Of a stretch of 64,000 nt of DNA, positions 1-10,681 are shown piece by piece. Below the pieces are notes generated by a model. That model saw only the letters and a list, made by a program, of their open reading frames with translations. It did not search any database and had not been told where the DNA came from. Position 1 is the first letter of the stretch. Each line of letters begins with the position of its first letter. The stretch spans positions 26,979,146 to 27,043,145 of the forward strand of contig NC_052399.1 of the NCBI RefSeq assembly GCF_009389715.1. The letters are read 5' to 3'. The DNA is from Phoenix dactylifera. Lineage: Eukaryota; Streptophyta; Magnoliopsida; Arecales; Arecaceae. A program made the position numbers and the translations under genes.

Positions 1-74
1 TACAATCTGCCTTCTTTACCATTTACACATAAAATTTAATTATTTAAAGTCCATAATACACAGAGACATTTGTA

Positions 75-96
75 CATGCATGCATGCATGCATGTG
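75..96. repeat. (CATG)n microsatellite
   Basis: About five head-to-tail CATG/TGCA units. The rest of 1-406 is AT-rich and probably NF-YA intron. Confidence 0.7.
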
Positions 97-406
97 TGCA
101 TTTGTAAGTTTCTTCACTTATGTATAAGCTTCTTTTGCAGTTTGAACGTTGGCTCTGTTTCATCAGTGAATTTTGGTCTGATGACCAGTATAGGAAGCTG
201 CAATAACTTAAAATACTTGCTTATGTTTGAGGGTGCAAATATGTACTTATAAGGATTTTGGTCCATGCTTGTTTTACTGAATTCTTGAATTAGGGACTGT
301 ACTTTTTTATTCTGCTGATTCATCTTCATCATTATTTTTTAAACATATTTTAGAGGTAAAATTTTCTTCATCTTAGCATCCCTAATCAGTTTATACTTGA
401 AAACAG

Positions 407-1314
407 ATTCACCCCCAACTTGCTGGAATGGCACCTTCTGCTCGAGTTCCCCTGCCGCAACCTCTGGAGGATGAGCCCATATATGTCAATGCAAAACAAT
501 ATCATGGAATTCTTCGACGGAGGCAGCTGCGTGCGAAGTTAGAGGCTCAGAATAAACTCATCAAAGATCGAAAGGTAGCTTATTAGACATTTGTGGGTCC
601 TGCCCTCTTGCCCTTCGTGTTTTTGTTTCTTTTTCGCTTTTGTTTTGTTTTTGCTCCAAGAGATGAAGTGCTATCTAATTCGAGTTAAATTTCAATGGGT
701 TTCTTTTCGGGCACTTTAGTTTGTGCTTGTGCCATGATACCTCCAAGTAGTATAAACTCTTTTATGAAGCATTCTGTGGTTGCATTGCCTTTTTCATATA
801 TGAAACGAAGCATTCTGTGGTTGCATTGCCTTTTTCGTATATGAAAGGGTGGAGTTCTTTTTATTTTTTCTGCATTTTATTATATGCTATGACTGTTCTA
901 AATTCATTGTTCTATCAATCTGCTGCTGCACATCTTTTTCAGCCATACCTTCATGAGTCTCGGCATCGTCATGCAATGAAAAGAGCAAGGGGATCAGGTG
1001 GGCGATTCTTAAACACAAAGCAGCTCCAGCAGCGGTCCCAGACTACCACCACCAAAGACAACAAGAATGCCGCCAGTTCCTCTCTGCTGCAACTGGGTGG
1101 AGGGGGAGGTGGAGGGAATGGCACTACAGGTGCTGCAGCCACACCCACTTGCTCCGAGGTCACGGCTGCATCCGATGGTGGTTTGTTCCAGCATCAGGAT
1201 CATCATCTCAACTTTTCAACTGACTTCCATCCCCGTGTTGTCGGGGGGAGCACGCAAGGTGGGAGCAGCAGAATTCATAGTGGTTCCCAGCAGCGGGTCT
1301 CGGTTATGAGGTGA
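407..1314 (+). CDS. NF-YA: NF-YA (CCAAT-binding HAP2) transcription factor, last two coding exons
   Basis: NF-YA binds CCAAT boxes in the nucleus as a trimer with NF-YB and NF-YC. Two exons are visible: 407-574 (56 codons, after an AG acceptor, followed by GTAGCT) and 943-1314 (123 codons plus TGA). The first carries the proline-rich lead and the NF-YB/YC interaction helix ([18 protein letters not shown], then [13 protein letters not shown]). The second opens with the DNA-binding part ([20 protein letters not shown], then RFLNTKQ). The tail is rich in Q, T, G and H, as is usual in plant NF-YA. Both exons join in phase 0 across a 368-base intron. The 5' exons, including the start codon, must lie before the window; no convincing exon was found in 1-406. 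The RRRQL variant, instead of the commoner RRRQS, occurs in a known plant subclade. Identification is secure; the exact paralogue is not. Confidence 0.95.
575..942 (+). other. NF-YA intron
   Basis: GT-AG intron (GTAGCT donor, T-rich acceptor ending TTTTTCAG) splitting the two halves of the conserved NF-YA core. It holds a short direct duplication around 768-843, in which the text GAAGCATTCTGTGGTTGCAT occurs twice. Confidence 0.85.
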
Positions 1315-1375
1315 ACATGGGGAATTTACCTGGCACTGGCTGTGGTCTGTACTTCGACATCTGTCTGGTGTTTCC

Positions 1376-1396
1376 TGGGCAATTCATCCTTGGCTT
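1376..1396 (+). promoter_or_regulatory. miR169 target site in NF-YA 3' UTR
   Basis: The 21 bases here contain GGGCAATTCATCCTTGGCTT, beginning 62 bases after the NF-YA stop. This matches the complement of miR169 except for about three positions (both ends and one central base), and the run CATCCTTGGCT pairs fully with the microRNA seed side. miR169 cleavage of NF-YA 3' UTRs is established in many plants. The site and its place are seen directly; functional cleavage is inferred. Confidence 0.85.
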
Positions 1397-1751
1397 TAAT
1401 ACTTATTTTCTGAAAATTTCTAATGTTAGATGGCGTCATTAGGAGGATCAAAAACTTAAAAAGTGTATGGTAATGCTAATGCTGACATTCTCTTATTTTG
1501 GCAATGTGTGGATAGCCGGATGCTATTTCAGATCTGCTATCTGGACTTCCTGCTTTTTAATGGCTTTGCAGCAAGATTCAAGGTAGACAACACTGATTTT
1601 ACTGAATTGAGTCACCAGGACAATCCTAAATGTGGAGCTGCAACCAGTTCGTTAATGGTTCACACTGATTATAGGGTAATAGTGAAGTCCACTCTCTGTG
1701 GTACATGGAAGAACCCTAAATAGTTTATGAACTGAAATATTTGCAGATGGA

Positions 1752-1798
1752 CTCTCTCTCTCTCTCTCTCTCTCTCTGTATATATATGTATATATATG
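1752..1798. repeat. (CT)n followed by (TA)n microsatellite
   Basis: About 13 CT dinucleotides followed by two TATATATATG blocks, downstream of the NF-YA gene. Confidence 0.85.
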
Positions 1799-1799
1799 T

Positions 1800-4700
1800 G
1801 CTGTCTATGGTACTGTCTATTAGACATTAGATAACTAGATCCACATCAGACCTCCAAGTCTACATCAAACATAACTCGCTCTACGTCACTTGCTATGTAG
1901 GTGTCTCCGGCTCTGATCTCAATAAGGAGGGTGAGTTAGGTTGAATTGTAGCAATTTGATGTGCAGGAAGATATTTCTAATTCCATACACAATTCTAGGG
2001 AATTTTTTTTTAAACCAAGAAGAAAAGAAAAGAAAACCTGCAGGAGAAACTGGGAGTGAGAGCAAGAAAAGTGGGGCAGATTCTTGAAAGGAGGACTTGG
2101 GATTTTGGCAGTATAATTGAGAAGAGAGAATATTTTCTATTAGGAAACTGGATAATTCGTGATAAATACGTTGGTCCTAGCCAATTACAGGGCGTGGGAA
2201 ATCCGGGAGAAGGAGCCGTGGCTGCTTAGCTTCTCTCTACATTATAATACAGGAAAAAAGGACGTGGTGACAAATTATCTAGGGACAGGGATTCTTGCAC
2301 GGATTGCCAATAGGAAGCTTGAATTTAATAGTAGAATAGAAGTAGACGTCTATAAAAATTTAATCTATTGCATCTAAAACTTTAAGCCTACTAAATGTGT
2401 ATGACTTTTTCCAACATTCAAGTTGGACTTGGTCTAACATCTCGCCATGAAAAGTCTGATACACGTCTCTCTCTTTAATCATTATTCCAGTGGATGGCAA
2501 TGACGTACGTGTGCCGATATATTGAACATCACAGTGAAAAGCCCATCTCTCTGGGCTCAAACCACAGCTTGTCCACGAGGAAATCCAAGCCTCCAAGGAA
2601 AATTGTGACTAGCTCGTGGCATCCAACAACGCCATCATTGTAATTACAAAAAGCTCCTATCTTAAACTAACTAAGAAGGAGAAAAAGGCCTCTATTATAA
2701 TTACTGCTTGTTATTTACTGAATTTTCAATAATTTCTTCCAAGGAGGTTGTTTCTTTTTTCTTGCTTGTTCATTTCATTTTCCCAATGAAATGAATTGGT
2801 GAGTGTTCCTTCTGTTATTGTCTAGAAACACAGAGTGTACAAAATGGAGAATTTCCATGTTAAAGAAAGAAAAGAGTTCAAGGACACTTTTCTAGTTTTT
2901 GGTAAAAATAGATTTATTAAATCAATCTAGTAAAAATATATCCCTATCGTATGAATCGTAAAATAAAAAATTTGAAATCAAAAGCAATATCTAACTCAGC
3001 AATCCATAGAGTGGTGTCGGTCTGATTAGCCACATAACTCACCATTCAGGGAGGGTTTGAGGATCCTAGGTCTGACAAAGTGAAAATCTTGAAGGTATCT
3101 AAAGTTGATAAAGGTAGTTAATTATTGAAGATCTAAAGTTGATAAAGGTAGTTAATTTACTTGTACGTTTAGTAGTTAGTTTGCCCAAATGAACGAAGTT
3201 CAAATGGGGCACGTGTGATCCCTTTGGCCCTCTCTTACGAATGAAGATAGAGGACAAATCCTTCTAAAATAATTTTTTTTTTAATACAAAAATCTTTCTA
3301 AGATTAGGAGTAAATTATATTTACACTTTAGCATAAAAAACATATGTTTACCTTTCTGAGGTTTATTTTTATCCAGTACTTTAATTCATAACTTAACAAA
3401 ATATTAGTCAAACTGTTAACTTTTAATGGGATCTAAGTGCCATGCTAGAAATTTTTTTAACATGATCAAAATAATCTTACAAGAATCTTTCTAAGCTTTA
3501 CGTTTATTACACTTACACCCAATATTTTGTAAAACCTATAGTTAAACTCAGCTAAATTAATAACATTAGTGAAACTATTTATCTATTATGAAAAATCAAA
3601 ATTACCACTTAAAAAAATAAGGCTGCTCTTTCACTTTTCTGACTCTCTGATCTCTTTGAAGTCTTCCATCTTTGAGAAACTTCTTCTTTTCGAGATTGAG
3701 TAGCTAGGATTTCTTTCTCACTTCGGCACCCCATCAGGAGCGTCCTTTTCTAATGAGCAACCGACGACAAGCTTTTTTCTTAATCGATATCCGGTGACGA
3801 GCATCCTTAATTTCTGACCAGTATTCGGCAACGAGCGTCCTTTTTTATCAGATTTTGCTCTCACTTCTCCGCCCACCACATCATAGAGATCAAGAATATT
3901 TGTGTATCATTTGCTGATTCTGAGTTCTACATACTCAATACTATAGATATGATTCCTTAATATTATCGCTGTGGATGAGGATTCTTATGTTTGCATATAG
4001 AATTATGAATACCTCTGGCAACCTCTCATCAAAAGGATCTAAATTAGTACGTATATGAGAACTCTTCTTTTTAAAGGGTGCATCAATTGGGGTTCCATGG
4101 CCTGGCTTGGATCATAAGTAGGTGGCTCAAGCAATAAAACTTTTGACACTAATTCTCTACAACAGAAAATTTTAAAGGCATCTACTTGTTTGTGATCTGA
4201 GGAAGATTTTTTTTAACCCGCTCAATTCGAATTTCTCGAAAGATAACTAAAAGAAGATAGAAGAATTTTGAAAGTAGGACTTAAGTTCCTTTTCTTTCAT
4301 TGATGATTAAATAAAATGAGGTACCTAGCCTTTTTTTATAATGTGAGGTCCGTCCTTACATAATTTGGGTCGGATTACTCTTCCTAATCATAGTAGGATT
4401 CTTTTTTCTAAAATAGATTTCTCTAGTAAAAATTTTCTAGAAAAAACTGAAATTTTCGAGGAGGTAGATCTTGACTTTTACATCAACTCCATCTTTTGTC
4501 GCTCTATCTGATTCTTCTTGGATAGAGAGTTACATCCGGTCAAAGTCTTATTCGAAAAAAAAATTTCGGTTTGACCGGCCCATTTCAAGCCCGAAATGAT
4601 GGAATTTGGGCTCGATTGCTAAGGGTGCTACGCCTAAAGGGTGTGGTGGCATGCCGTAGATCCCAAAAATCTGCCAGATTAAAAAAAAAAAACAATCTCA

Positions 4701-5219
4701 ATCGAAGATTGTATGATCAAGTTATGACCTCGAAAAGTTTGGTCTGCGACTCGACTTTTAGATGTAGCAGATCGTTTTTCTAGACTCTGTTTAGCTCTGC
4801 TCGTAGTGGCCAAAGTAGTGCACATCGATCTGAAAATCATTTTAGATTAACCTAAGAGATTTAGATTGCTTTTTTTTTTTGGGCAGATAACTCTTTTATG
4901 ATGATTTAATTAAGCTCTAGATCCATGACGCCTCTCATCTGTTCTCCTTCTTAGATAGATACCATATCACTTAAGGTTAATTTGGTTATTTTTAAAATTT
5001 TTTATGTGGTATTCATATCTTTTTAAGTCAATGATTTGGCTAATATTATGTTAAGTTATGGATTAACGTGCTAGATAAATACTATAATTTTTTTAAGCTA
5101 CTGGATGTAAATATATTTTAATTTTTTTATCACTCAGAAATAATTCTAACCTTTTACTATTGGTACGAGAATAATAAAAGTTAATTTCGAGGGAGTTTTT
5201 AAAATTTATCCAAAAAAAA
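1800..5219. other. Intergenic, AT-rich, no gene recognised
   Basis: Only short, unsupported reading frames occur. Around 3720-3850 three degenerate units each contain a phrase close to CGACGAGCGTCCTTTT, spaced about 50-60 bases apart. No coding homology, RNA gene or bounded transposon was seen. Confidence 0.5.
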
Positions 5220-5224
5220 TAAGG

Positions 5225-5690
5225 GTGGGAATCCTCCGGCTAAGGCAATCCCCTTCACCAAGGTGATCGACCTTGTGTTTGAGTTGGCAAGTGGAACAAG
5301 GAAAGACGAGATAATGGATGCGGGTGATTCAAATCCTTCCGAAGCCAACGATGGTGAGGGTCAGGCCACGGTGGAGGATGGGGAAGCGAGGAAGATCTTC
5401 CAGAGAAGACCGATGCTTGATTTGGAGGGGACGGGGAGAAGCACCCGGCAAAACAGGAAGAATCTGAGGTAACCACCCTTCACTCTCTCAGTTATCATGA
5501 AATCTTGATTTGGAATTGCCGAGGGGCTGGGAAGCCTAATTTCTCGCCTATTTGTAGAAGAATCTTTGTCTCTCATCATTTGAATGCTTGCATTTTCTTG
5601 GAAACCCAATTATATGGTGCCTCTATTCAGAGGAAAACATAAAAGATTGGGTGTGTCTCTTGGAGGTCTCTCCGATGGGCTGACTGCCTT
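5225..5690 (+). mobile_element. Plant L1-type LINE fragment: end of ORF1 and start of ORF2
   Basis: 5263-5472 encodes a short acidic/basic reading frame like the C-terminal part of a LINE ORF1. Immediately after it, from about 5498, another frame reads HEILIWNCRGAGKP and continues with SHHLNACIFLETQLYG up to a stop near 5640. ILIWNCRGAGKP is the classic start of the apurinic-type endonuclease of plant L1 ORF2, and FLETQ is the next conserved endonuclease block. The element is cut by another insertion at 5691 and seems to resume at about 5945 before decaying. No reverse transcriptase remains. Confidence 0.7.
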
Positions 5691-5938
5691 CTTTTTTTTT
5701 TTTCTTTGTTTTTTTTATTTTTTTATACAACGGCTGCTCGTCTTAGTTTAGTATAGCCACAACAACAATCTGACAGAACTGTGGAGGAGGGGTATCCTAG
5801 TCGATCTAGAGAACCCCTCTGAAATGCTGTGTTGTATAGGTGGCGATCTAGTCGACAGCTCTGTTCGCCTCTTTATATACGTGCATTACCTGAAAGGTAC
5901 TGCAGTCTCTCACCATCTGCCAGATATCACCAAGTAGA
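5691..5938 (-). mobile_element. 5'-truncated LINE 3' end (RNase H tail plus poly-A), nested
   Basis: On the minus strand the sequence reads LGDIWQMVRDCSTFQVMHVY followed by KEANRAVD. This is typical of the C-terminal RNase H domain of plant L1 elements. It then runs through stop codons into an A-rich tail (T-rich on the plus strand, 5691-5725). The flanks GCTGACTGCCTT (5679-5690) and GTTGATTGCCTT (5941-5952) look like a diverged target-site duplication. It therefore sits inside the plus-strand LINE fragment. Confidence 0.65.
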
Positions 5939-5952
5939 GAGTTGATTGCCTT

Positions 5953-8050
5953 TCAAAGGAGAGAGTTAGGCGCTGTGGACTTCATTTCTTTTTATCACAC
6001 TTTGATCAGCTTATGATCTCATGAGATTATATGAAGTCACTATGTGAAGTCACGCATTATTTTTTTTTGGCGAGATCACCTTGTGCTCACAAGAGATTTC
6101 ATGATGGAATTCGCCTGAGTTTCACTGTATTGAGACATGATGTAGATTTAGTGTATCTCAACCCAAGCTTATTTTGCTAATTGGATTTGAGACAGATACC
6201 ATCCATTCTGGCTAACAAAAATAAATAGTCTTCATCTTAATTTCCTGGAAGCAGTGCGAGAAACCGGTGGGCTACCTTTTCCCAGGAGATTGACAGTTAA
6301 TAGGTCCATTGGTCAAGAAGCTAGCAAATAAAACGTATTAGACCAAACTATTGACTTCTACATAGAAAAAAAAAATGTTGACTAGACTGTAATAGTTGCT
6401 TAATATTCACAGAAAAGTTCACATTTTTGGTGGGCTCCTTCTCCAGGTGGGAACACCTTGACCGACTTCAACCTTCTCTATGGCTCTAAATTAGGCCTTC
6501 TTTTGGTTTAATCCCTTTAGTAGGCCCTTCCATGAAGGCACAACAACTTGAATGCTCTGTTTGGTCCAAAATCTTCACCCATCAGTCTTTATCTTTGATG
6601 CTTATCCCTTGTCTTTAGCTTCCAAACTAGTCTCATATTGCAGGAATGGTCAAGATCATTCATTCCATCTGAATACAGTGACCTTTTCGAATCCGAATTG
6701 TCGTCTCGCAAGCCTGCAAAGACTGCAGTCTGTGATCCATCTTCAGATGCTCTGATGTCACAATTTGATCTAATAGATCATTTAAGTTTCAATTCATGGT
6801 ACTTTTATGTTACAGTTCGGAAAATTGACATGGATCTGATGGCCACTGTTTGTGCAAAAGAGTTCATAAGTTTGTCACATTGAGGGGTGTATTAGCTTCT
6901 GACCTTACTATTTTGATTGAATTATTCACTATCTTTAGATCAATGGTAGTTTTTGAAATAGGTTATTGCTCCATTTCTTTGCAGAAATTGCTACTCAAAT
7001 TAATTATGCAAAGTCAGGTAGTGACTTAGGTTGATTGGCCCATCCGAAATTGCTTAGGAACCGAAATCATCATTTTTTTTTATCAGGAAAGGACTTAAAA
7101 TAATGCATCTGTTGGATTAAGTATATTATTGATTTTGATGGTTTGCCCAATAACGCATCTTGGTCAATTGAGCCTATCCTATTGGTGTTCCTGTCTTGAT
7201 TAAATATCAACATGTGAGCACTGCATAGGATCCTTTGCCTTGCTCGAGTTGCTAAACCTTTGTGAAACATACATGGTGGCGATACAAAATTCCCATTTTG
7301 CTGGTCCGAGAAGAAAATTCATGACATCATTCTTCTCATATCAACCGAGAATAAATGCTCATATATATATATATCCTCAAGTCCTTTATCAAATTATATT
7401 TTGGATAGTTAAAGCACAGCATTTTCCAATGGAGTTTTTGAATCTTCCATGTGTTGTCCAGCTCAAGGAGAGGTGATATGTAGCAAAGCAAGAGTCATGG
7501 CTCATGTGAGATTTATGCAATATGTCTAGCCCTATATAAACCCAAATCTCTAAGTTGCTTCTTTCATGATGTCAACAATTCAATCGCGCAATAGCCGCTT
7601 CGAGATTTGCTCATGTGGATGGTAGAAAGATATTCGACTTCTATGACTGTTATGTAATGCGATTCAATGGTTGATGTTGTGAAAAAAGATCATTCTTTTG
7701 CACGGAAGATACAACTCGAACTCTGATTAGACCGGATTTACATGATTGCAACTGCTAAATATACTACAAAGTTGAGACCATTGTTTCAATCTCACAACTA
7801 GCAACACACACATACAACGGAAAAAAAAAAAGAAAAAAAAAAGGGCCCACCTTCCCATTTCTCTTTGAAAAAGAGAAGAACCAAACCCAAACGCCACTTC
7901 TATCGATCCAACCACAAAAGGCTCCAATCCAAAAGAATCCCCTAAACTTCCACTAGCTACATCTTTCCACCTCATTTAACCCTTATAAAAAAGAAAAAAA
8001 ATATATATAAAAGAAGAAGACCGGATGGTTAAGAAAACGAAACCTAATCC
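5953..8050. other. Intergenic; one possible orphan exon
   Basis: Mostly AT-rich. After a CAG at about 6640, an open frame reads EWSRSFIPSEYSDLFESELS followed by SRKPAK and runs to about 6880. It looks protein-like but matches no family I recognise and has no partner exon. Around 7590-7715 there is a possible diverged copy of the dispersed repeat described at 24131, 53786 and 55131. Confidence 0.3.
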
Positions 8051-8071
8051 AACGGGCCCTCTTCCTTGCGC

Positions 8072-9004
8072 TTATCTCTCGAGCTCCATGCCCCTCATCC
8101 CCTTCCCCATTTCAACGAAGCTATCAGACTCCCCGAGCCTCTTCTGCGACTCCAGGTCCTCATCATCGTCTTGAACACCCTCCTCCTTCACCAACGGGAG
8201 GTACTCCGGCGCCTCCGGGTATCTCCTGCACAAGAACAAGTACAGCAACATAGAGAACACCGCCATGGCCGCCATGTACCAGCTGAATTCGATGTTAACC
8301 AGCGACTTGGCCCGATGGAGTGCCTCATCGCTATGGCACCTCACCACCTGGTGCCCCTCCTCCGTATTCATGAAGCAACCCTTCGGAATTAAGCTTGGAG
8401 TCCACAGCATGAATCCCATGACGACAAACCAAACACCTTGGAACGCGATGCTGATCGACCTCACGAAGCTCACCATGAAGCTCCTCGGCAGCCCGATCCC
8501 GATCAGAGCGGTGGCCAAGGATACCACAATCACCGTCTGAAGGAGCCAATGGTACTGGCCCTCGACGCCCATGTGGTCGGCGGAGTGGAGGTGGAACATG
8601 AGCAGCTGCTGGCCGAACGCGACGGCGCCGAGCAACAGCGTCATGCCGTCGCGTTGCTTCAGCTTCGCGCGGTCCAAGGCGATGGCGAAGGCGGCGTAGA
8701 TCAGGAAGGTGAGGGAGATGGAGGCGTGCTCGAAGTTGTGGAGATGGTTGGAAGGGATGGTTCCATCGGCGTCGAACGGCTGATGGGCCTCCGGGCCGAT
8801 CACGAGCTCCATGGCAATGGAGGCCAGGCTGCCCAATATTATCAAGACGGGCTCGAGGTATCGGAAGAATGGGGTGGGGAACCATGGCGGGGCTACGTAG
8901 GATTTGGGGTGGAGGCAGTGGAGTTTGATATGGTTGAAAAGCTGCCACAGCCCAATTACCAGGAACCCAAACCCAGGGGCTACATGGCCTACCAAAGTGC
9001 CCAT
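8072..9004 (-). CDS. DUF716 / TMEM45-like seven-helix membrane protein
   Basis: A 310-residue intronless gene. The start at 9004 (MGTLVGHVAPGFGF) was preferred over the upstream ATG at 9013 because plant DUF716 proteins begin MGTxxGH. Hydrophobic segments fall near residues 5-24, 48-70, 96-113, 121-140, 152-172, 186-203 and 240-259, giving about seven membrane helices. The family hallmark, a His-rich stretch FHLHSADHMGVEGQYHWLLQ, lies at 137-156. The C-terminus is acidic and cytosolic-looking (LVKEEGVQDDDEDLESQKRL). DUF716 proteins are related to animal TMEM45, and some plant members were reported as virus-responsive; the biochemical role is unknown. The coding region is clearly GC-richer than its surroundings. 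A paralogue lies 11 kb downstream in the same orientation. Confidence 0.93.
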   Translation of the reverse strand: MGTLVGHVAPGFGFLVIGLWQLFNHIKLHCLHPKSYVAPPWFPTPFFRYLEPVLIILGSLASIAMELVIGPEAHQPFDADGTIPSNHLHNFEHASISLTFLIYAAFAIALDRAKLKQRDGMTLLLGAVAFGQQLLMFHLHSADHMGVEGQYHWLLQTVIVVSLATALIGIGLPRSFMVSFVRSISIAFQGVWFVVMGFMLWTPSLIPKGCFMNTEEGHQVVRCHSDEALHRAKSLVNIEFSWYMAAMAVFSMLLYLFLCRRYPEAPEYLPLVKEEGVQDDDEDLESQKRLGESDSFVEMGKGMRGMELER

Positions 9005-9059
9005 AGCTATCAACTAAACAAAGAAGGAAGCTATTGGTTGAGAGAAATGAAAAAAAATA

Positions 9060-9182
9060 AACTTTAAGATTTATGGGGACATGAGAGAAGTTGAGAGAGA
9101 AGTTGGGAGGAGAGGAGGGATTTAGGGGCTATGGGGGAAAGGTGGTGGGAGGGTTTTAGGGGGGATTTAAAGAGGAGGTTCA
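9060..9182 (-). promoter_or_regulatory. Probable core promoter / pyrimidine-rich 5' UTR of the DUF716 gene
   Basis: The plus strand is almost pure purine (GAGAGAAGTTGGGAGGAGAG), so the transcript strand is CT-rich, like the Y-patches of plant core promoters. A TATA-like TTTAAAT lies on the minus strand at about 9174-9180, some 170 bases upstream of the start codon. The position is plausible; no transcript evidence is available. Confidence 0.4.
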
Positions 9183-10681
9183 AATGAGTCTGGATAGTTC
9201 CTAAGCGCTAGGCTGTATGTGATGACGCATAATGTGACATGAGCTCATGGGTGGGCCTTCTAGAAATAGAGGAATGGCCTTAGTGCCCCCTAACCTTTAT
9301 CTAAAACTCTCTCTTAACGAGATAGAAAGAAAAAATGGATTGAATTCTAGAAGTCTTATGTTAGAAAATTAAGTTGGTTTTGTTCTATAGTTTGTGATGG
9401 GAAGCAGTTGACCTTAGAGAGGATTAGGGGCAATTTGGAAGCTTAGAACTTTGATTCTACTTGTAAAGTTTCGTCTTTCCCACGCAAAAGCGCCATGGCG
9501 TTTGGGGAGGGTTTTAATTCAACGCACGCAGCTTGCGATGACTTCCACGGAAGCTCTCTGGAACCAGCTTTCATGTGGTGGTCGCCACAGGGGGAACCGG
9601 TGTGGAGATGCTTGGGGGCCACGTAAACCACTAGAAGGGCTTAGCCAATGCGCCGCCATCCCGCAGTCCTACCGGGCTACCGTTGACCAAACAGACACCA
9701 GAATTGAAAGATGGTTTTAAGGTGGTCAGGATATAATCTAGCTTGTGATTCACATTGAAAGGCTTATATTTGAAGAGTAAACAATTGAGTGAAATATTTG
9801 AACAGTTGATTAATTGACACCTTTTTGAGGCAAAATTAGGTTTCATAGCCTAAATTCGACTATAAATTTTCTAATTCTATACCCAAATTAGATCCAATTT
9901 TTCAAAATATGTAATTAGAATTGGCAACAAAATATGATGTAAAGTACATAACAAATCACTAGCAAAAATATGTGATTAGATCTGTACGAAGGAAAAAAAA
10001 AAAAAAGAGCAGCCAATCCTTCTAGTGTTGAAATGTTTCTTGTAGTTTTAATACATGACAAATTTCTAGATACTGAAGAAGAATCTAAGGGAAATTTTCA
10101 TTATTTTAAAATAAGAATTTTCCTTTATTAAGAGTTTGATAATGCCAGCCAACTGGATAATGGATATTCCTTATTACATAAGTATTTTCCCTTGTCAAGA
10201 GATCTTTAATTGTCAAACTGCATTGCTATTAAGAATTGCCAAAACTAACAAAACGTCTTATTAGATGCATAGGAAAATACAAGTAGGTCTCATAACAAGG
10301 TAGGTTTGTGTCTACATACTTGAAAAATAAAATAAATCAAAATTAATGATCCCATAGTATTTTTGTAGACAAGTCGTAATCAATTCTTTTACCCAAATAT
10401 TTGGTCATTAACTAGGAATAGTTTGGAAGCCCTATTAAGAGGTATGGTAAATCTTGTCTAGATATCTAATATCTAATTATATTTTGTTCCAGAATTGATA
10501 TAACATATCACAATCACAGATAGTGTGTTAGGCACGTTATATTGGCTGTCCCTGCATGTATTTTGGTTGTTTTATTTGTAAGATCTTTTGCTTTACATGT
10601 GTTTAAACAAAACATTCATATAATTCGAGATTAGAAAATAAACCTATCTTGGCAGTTATATATGTGCTTGTGAATTGGGCT
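9183..10681. other. Intergenic, no gene recognised
   Basis: A moderately GC-rich patch at 9470-9720 has open frames on both strands without recognisable motifs. The remainder is AT-rich. Confidence 0.5.

Noticed and set aside
70..252. Possible upstream NF-YA exon
   Set aside because: A CAG precedes 141, but the encoded residues do not resemble NF-YA and no good donor leads in phase to 407.
8331..8948. 205-residue minus-strand open frame (and a 209-residue plus-strand one at 8438-9067)
   Set aside because: Both overlap the DUF716 gene in other frames. Their Arg/Pro/His- and Glu/Gly-rich make-up is that of GC-rich shadow frames.
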